From Mytilus galloprovincialis (Eukaryota; Mollusca; Bivalvia; Mytilida; Mytilidae): DNA of 64,000 nt. Each line of letters begins with the position of its first letter. Within the stretch, counting starts at the first letter, position 1. Of the stretch, positions 58,897 through 64,000 are shown piece after piece. The notes under the pieces were generated by a model. That model was not told the DNA's origin. It ran no database searches and saw only the letters and a list, made by a program, of their open reading frames with translations. Made by a program: the position numbers and the translations under genes. Location: assembly GCF_965363235.1 (NCBI RefSeq), contig NC_134851.1, positions 50,782,833 to 50,846,832 on the forward strand, given 5' to 3'.

Positions 58897-61011
58897 TATG
58901 GCACGCCGTTATTATATTTATTCAATTTCGAGATATCTTATTTAGTTAAATAAGATATCTTATAAACTAATTGAGATATCTTAATAACAAAATGAGATAT
59001 CTTATATATTAATTGAGATATTTGATTTATTAAATAAGATATCTTATATATTAAATAATATCAGATTATTACATGGCATTTTTCATATCGCATGTATTAT
59101 CAGCCCTAGGTTCAATATCAGCCCAAGAGCCGCATGGCTCGAGGGCTGATATTGACCGAGGGCTGATAATACATGCGATATGAAAAATGACATGTTATGA
59201 TCTTTTTATCATATGCTTCAACAGTAGAGAAAAATAACAGATTCATATATTGATCCTTCTACGTGGTTCCCGAAAAGATCTTGGAAGAGTAAAAAGTTCA
59301 CGGACGTCGGACCCAAAATTTGATACATTCAATAAGAAATCTTTCTATCATATGCCTCAACAGAGAGAAAAAAAAACATTTTAGGATGGACGAATCGACA
59401 AAAAAACAATTCAACAATATACATAATGAAAATTGTTTGGAAAAGTCAACTTTTTTTAAAGTAACTTTCTAAATTATGTTTCAGAAAAACTTAAAAAATG
59501 CATTTATTTAATAATTTTTTTTTAATTTAATTTAATTATTTTACACAATATACTTTCCAGTATTCATATAATTGTTTTGTACACTACTTTGTAATGTTTT
59601 TCACTGAAAACGTAGCATTAAGGTGTATTTTCCGGAATTTGCCGAGTATCACCGGAATGCCATGTGATAACGTTACGGAAAGGCATGTGATAACAATCGA
59701 AGCATGTGATAAACTTTTCATATCAGCCCGCTAAGCACCAATTCGAAAAATATAGAAAATACTTTAATTTAATGCTATTATCATACGGTAAAAATCATAT
59801 GTTATTAAGTCTAAGTATATGATAAGATATCTTATATATTAAATAAGATATCTTATTAAAATGTTTATAAAGATATCTTATTAAATATATAAGATATCTT
59901 ATTCAAAATATAAGATATCTCTATTAATTTATAAGATATCTTATTACTATACTATATATAAAAATATTAATTTTCGCGAACCATTTAGGTCACGGAAATT
60001 CCAAAATATGGCATCAGTAAGGAGAGTTGTACAAACAATGCAAATACACAGAACCCCATCCAAACTTGCTTTAACTAATAGTATTCATCTTTTTCTATTT
60101 TATATGTACTAACAACATTCCATTTTTCTATAATTTCGTTAACTATATAAGATATCTTTTATATAGTTAATAATAGAGATATCTTATTTACTTAATAAGA
60201 TATCTCCATAAGTTAATAAGATATCTCTATTAGTTTATAAAATATATACTTTATAAGATATCTTATTAAATAATAGAGATATCTTATTAACTTATAGAGA
60301 TATCTTATAAACTAATAGAGATATCTTATAAACTTTTAGAGATATCTTATTAACTTATAGAGATATCTTATTAACTTATAGAGATATCTTATAAACTAAT
60401 AGAGATATCTTATAAACTAATAGAGATATCTTATAAACTTTTAGAGATATCTTATTAACTTATAGAGATATCTTATTTAATTGGTTATAAAGATATCTTA
60501 TTTAATATATAAGATATCTCCATAAGTTAATAAGATATCTCTATTAGTTTATAAGATATCTCTATTAATTAATAAGATATCTTATAAAGTATGTATTTAA
60601 AAGATATCTTTATAAAGAAGTAAGATATCTTATATACTTTATAAGATATCTTATTAATTAATAGAGATATCTTATTAACTTATAGAGATATCTTATAAAG
60701 TATGTATTTAAAAGATATCTTTATAAAGAAGTAAGATATCTTATATACTTTATAAGATATCTTATTAATTAATAGAGATATCTTATTAACTTATAGAGAT
60801 ATCTTATAAACTAATATAGATATCTTATAAACTAATAGAGATATCTTATTTACTTTCAAATTAAATAAGATATCTTATAAAAATTAAAGATATCTTAATA
60901 CTTAATAAGATATCTTATAAAAATTAAAGATACCTTAATACTTAATAAGATATCTTGTTAAATAAATAAGATATCTTCAAATTTGAATAAATATAAAAAC
61001 GGCGTGCCATA
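58897..61011. mobile_element. 2.1-kb element packed with GATATC-centred palindromes
   Basis: Inverted ends TATGGCACGCCGTT and AACGGCGTGCCATA are flanked by the direct repeat CCAAGC (58891-58896 and 61012-61017; the next base T also matches). Most of the interior is made of about 48 GATATC sites, usually as AAGATATCTTA or AGAGATATCTTA, spaced roughly 15-30 bp by A/T-only sequence. A 118-bp block is tandemly duplicated at about 60540-60780. A different hairpin element interrupts it at about 59070-59740. No open reading frame of note. Confidence 0.8.
59071..59195. mobile_element. Hairpin nested in the GATATC element
   Basis: CATTTTTCATATCGCATGTA then TTATCAGCCC on the left pairs with GGGCTGATAATACATGCGAT and ATGAAAAATG on the right. 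The centre holds a second ATATCAGCCC/GGGCTGATAT pair. Related ATATCAGCC sequence near 59720 may be the other end of the same insertion. Confidence 0.65.
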
Positions 61012-61631
61012 CCAAGCTCTTATTTTTGCATTTTTGTGATTGAAATGACTTGTATATGGTACAACATAGCTCTTGGTCAAAATAATCTTATGATTTTTCA
61101 AGTTTTATTGTGTTTCATATGGTAGCCTTTTACAATCTAGGGAAATGGTATACACTAATAAGAATTCGAAAATCTCACTGTACATGCAAATTTGAACCAG
61201 TTTAGCAAGTTATCTAGCTGAGGGATATATAAATTCTTCTTAATAATCTATGTTTTACCACAGAATTATGGTTTATATACAAAACAAAAGCCCGCTTCCA
61301 ATTTGAGAAAAAAAGGGGGGACAATTTTCTCATTTATGTCTTAAGTTTGGACTAATATATTTTATTTGATGAAGAACCTCTGATAAAAATATCACTATTG
61401 GTAAGTACATAGCTTTCCTAATAGAAATTAATAAATAAAACAATGATATTGGGAATAAAAAAAGTATATTGGCCATTGATAATATCCATATATGCAGTTT
61501 TCTTTGAATAACCCATATGTTGCTACCAGTCCAATTTGAGCTTAAAATTAGTAAAATAGTATTTTGATTAAAGCTTTATGTGTTTTTTATTGCTTGAAAT
61601 AGATCATAGAATGAAATAAATTAATGTTCAA

Positions 61632-61779
61632 CAGTGGCGGATCCAGCCATTTTAAAAAGGGGGGTTCCCAACCCAGAGTAAAGGGGGTTTCCAACTATAT
61701 GCTCCCATTCAAATGCATTGATCGTCCAAAAAAAAGGGGGGTTCCAACCCACGGACCCCCCCCCCTGGATCGGCCACTG
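61632..61779. mobile_element. MITE with CAGTGGCGGATCC ends
   Basis: Left end CAGTGGCGGATCCAGCCATT and right end GGATCGGCCACTG, with several AAGGGGGGTTCC-like runs inside. The left end is nearly identical to the truncated copy at 63496. No clean target duplication was found. Confidence 0.65.
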
Positions 61780-61813
61780 TTAAAGTCAATATAGCAAGTT
61801 TGGTTCTGTTATA

Positions 61814-62287
61814 GGTGTAACACCACTAATTTGGGCCCGGCCAGAAAGCACATACCAGAAAGTAGTACATATTTAACACAAAATAGTTCCTACACATGAG
61901 TGTAACTTTCAAAATATGTAGAATATTTAGGTATTTTTGGTATCATTTTAATGAAAGCTGAAGGACTGGTGATCATTGTAGAACACTTTTGGACTTTTGA
62001 TTTTGAATATTAAAAAAAAGGCACCAAATTTTAAAAAGAGGGCCGGTACATTTTGTCTGTTTGTCAGATCTGAAGTACCTGTTTTGGTACATCTGAAGTT
62101 CCGGAAACAAGTTTTTTCTTATATGCCATTAAATGTATGTTGATTTTTTCAGAATAAGACACCATAAAGTGTTGCTTTGAAATGCAATGATTGCCACTTT
62201 ATTTGAAATTAAAACAAGAGAGGTGTGCCTGCTTGAAATGAAGGAATTTAACATAGAAAGCAATGAGACCATGAATTAGTGGTGTAC
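61814..62287. mobile_element. MITE with ACACCACTAATT ends, long copy
   Basis: Same ends as 58469-58680 and strong similarity over its right half. The two copies lie in the same orientation on either side of the GATATC element. Confidence 0.75.
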
Positions 62288-64000
62288 TTCCTTTATTTGT
62301 TTTCGATGATTATCATACTACTGTACATACTACTGTATATAATAGAACTATCCTTTTGGCTAGACATCAACCATCAATCTTTTGAATCTTAAACCTTCAC
62401 CAACACATACAGACATAGTCGATGCCTAACAAAATTCAAGAAATTCGTATTTCTTTATATCCTCGATCTACCTTAAAATTCCTACCTGCTTAGGAATTTT
62501 GAATAATAGTTGCCATTACACGCAAATTTGAGAGTACTCAAAATTACTGGAAGCCAGTTGATTGATTGATTTTTTTTACATCCAGTGTCAAATATTTATG
62601 CAAGTTCAGGACCGTTGAAATTTTATTTTTACAATAAATACAACTTGGAGTTAGGTCCTGTAATAGGTGTCGTCCAGGACGAAGGTCTGGAAATCTAAAA
62701 ATGCCATGCATTGGAAAGTGAGGGGTTATTGGATAGGAGCAGAAATTTTGCCTTTCAGTAGACCAACTACGATCTCCTCAAAGAGTTGCATTCTCTCTAC
62801 AACTAGGCATCGGATTTAATGTCCCCATTCTTACCAGACGTGACTGCGTGCCGTACATCCTGCACAGCCAAACCGACGACCAACATTGGCAAGTCGGGTG
62901 AAGAGTTTACAAAGTGGAAAGCTAGTTGAAAACTTACAACAACTAATTAAAAAACTCATGTGTCTAAGTTGAGGTTGTTGAAGTGAAATGATCTGAACCA
63001 AAGTTCTAGTTTATAGTTTCTATATAAGGTAAAATCGTAAAAACATTCAGTTCTATCCAATATTCCATTCACTTAGGACGAGAGACTTGTGTACACATGA
63101 CATTCGATAATTGAAGAGTTTTGACAACTTCACCGGCTTTCATCTACAGATAAATTGTTTATCATTTTTAATAAAAAAAAAGAATATTTGAGAAAAAAAA
63201 TTGTGTAGGCTACGCCCCTGGACTATAATTTTTTTGTACATCAATATTATTATGTAAAAATTGGCATAATCTAATGTAAGGAAATAATTGATACTAAATT
63301 TTTTCTGAAAATATATGCATGAGCAGCTGATTTGTTTTCTAATTTGTGGTCCTAAAAATTATCTCAGGAACTCTGAATGTTTTACTTTCTTTTCCCTGTT
63401 GATAATAAAGCTGCACTTTCACCAAATGTTAGTGTGACCTTCGATAGATTGTCATGCATAAAATCATTAATTTACGGCTTTGATGTTATAACACTCAGGG
63501 GCGGATCCAGCCATTTTAAAAAGGGGGATCCACCAATGAGTCACTCTTTGATGTCAAAGATTGTTTTAAGTTTTTTAATCTGAAATCTTACAAAGAAATA
63601 AATCGGTAGCAATTTTTCTGATGGCAAAATACAAAAACATGTTATGTATTACATATAAGTGATTGATCTGACCACAAAATGTGTTCATGTCAAATGCATC
63701 TGATATGGCCATATCTTCTACATATATATACAAGTTGACAAGCTCAACTGTTTCATTACAGGATATTCTGGTTAGGATTAGAGAGCTCTAGAACAAAAAC
63801 ACCATCAAAACATATAGATCAGTAACATCAGAGACATATTATAATTGTATTATATGTCTCTGGTAACATTAAAGGGGCACTAGCTATGAGATACATGAAA
63901 AAAGTATGATTTTTTTTGTTCAATCACTAATGAAAGTGAAATAGTGAAATAATAATCTGCTTTTATCAGCTAAAATGGTTCAATTTTGTCAAATTAAGCT
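62288..64000. other. Right-end flank, repeats only
   Basis: No gene supported. A repeat-like block at about 62550-62960, with CATCCAGTGTCAAATATT-ATGC and TTAGGTCCTGTAATAGGTGT, resembles dispersed bivalve sequence. At 63496 a truncated CAGGGGCGGATCC element end occurs inside a 68-codon open frame, which is therefore not a gene. Confidence 0.5.

Noticed and set aside
63377..63583. 68-codon plus-strand frame near the right edge
   Set aside because: It includes the end of a CAGGGGCGGATCC mobile element and has no domain I recognise.

Overview
The window is eukaryotic, A+T-rich, intron-rich DNA. It is most likely from a marine bivalve and probably a mussel (Mytilus). That guess rests on three animal genes with many small exons and on several dispersed repeats I recognise from bivalve DNA, for example the 'GATGTGGTATGATTGCC' and 'CACGTTTCGTCTACA' families. 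The species call is inference from memory, not a database match.

Three multi-exon genes can be reconstructed by reading exons, splice sites and codon phase. (1) About 1.2-26.0 kb, minus strand: a proton-coupled oligopeptide transporter of the SLC15A1/SLC15A2 (PEPT) type. I place 21 coding exons totalling exactly 630 codons; the last helices and C-terminus lie beyond the left edge or were not found. (2) 30.9-38.5 kb, plus strand: EFHB (CFAP21), a ciliary EF-hand protein, 9 exons, 589 residues, complete. (3) 46.6-55.0 kb, minus strand: PP2D1, a PP2C-fold protein that lacks key metal ligands, 5 coding exons, 718 residues, complete. SLC15 and EFHB are divergent, with about 4.9 kb between their start codons. 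EFHB and PP2D1 are convergent, with about 8 kb of repeats between them.

The most unusual thing here is a repeated geometry. Tandem arrays straddle exon-intron junctions, so that part of an exon plus its splice site is copied many times inside the neighbouring intron. It occurs four times: the acceptor side of SLC15 exon 21 (95 bp, 17 copies including the real one), the donor side of SLC15 exon 4 (77 bp, about 28 copies), the donor side of SLC15 exon 9 (two worn copies), and the donor side of EFHB exon 6 (82 bp, 5 copies). In two of the arrays a copy could in principle be spliced as an in-frame mini-exon of 16 or 20 codons.

The rest is mobile DNA. SLC15 introns carry an 818-bp Mutator-like element with transposase remnants, a 134-bp near-perfect hairpin and several MITEs. 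EFHB intron 6 carries a perfect 78-bp inverted repeat around a tRNA-like sequence with Pol III boxes. A 3.5-kb foldback element and a retrotransposon tail lie between EFHB and PP2D1. The right-hand 9 kb has no gene I can support; it holds nested terminal-inverted-repeat elements, including a 2.1-kb element with about 48 copies of a GATATC-centred palindrome.
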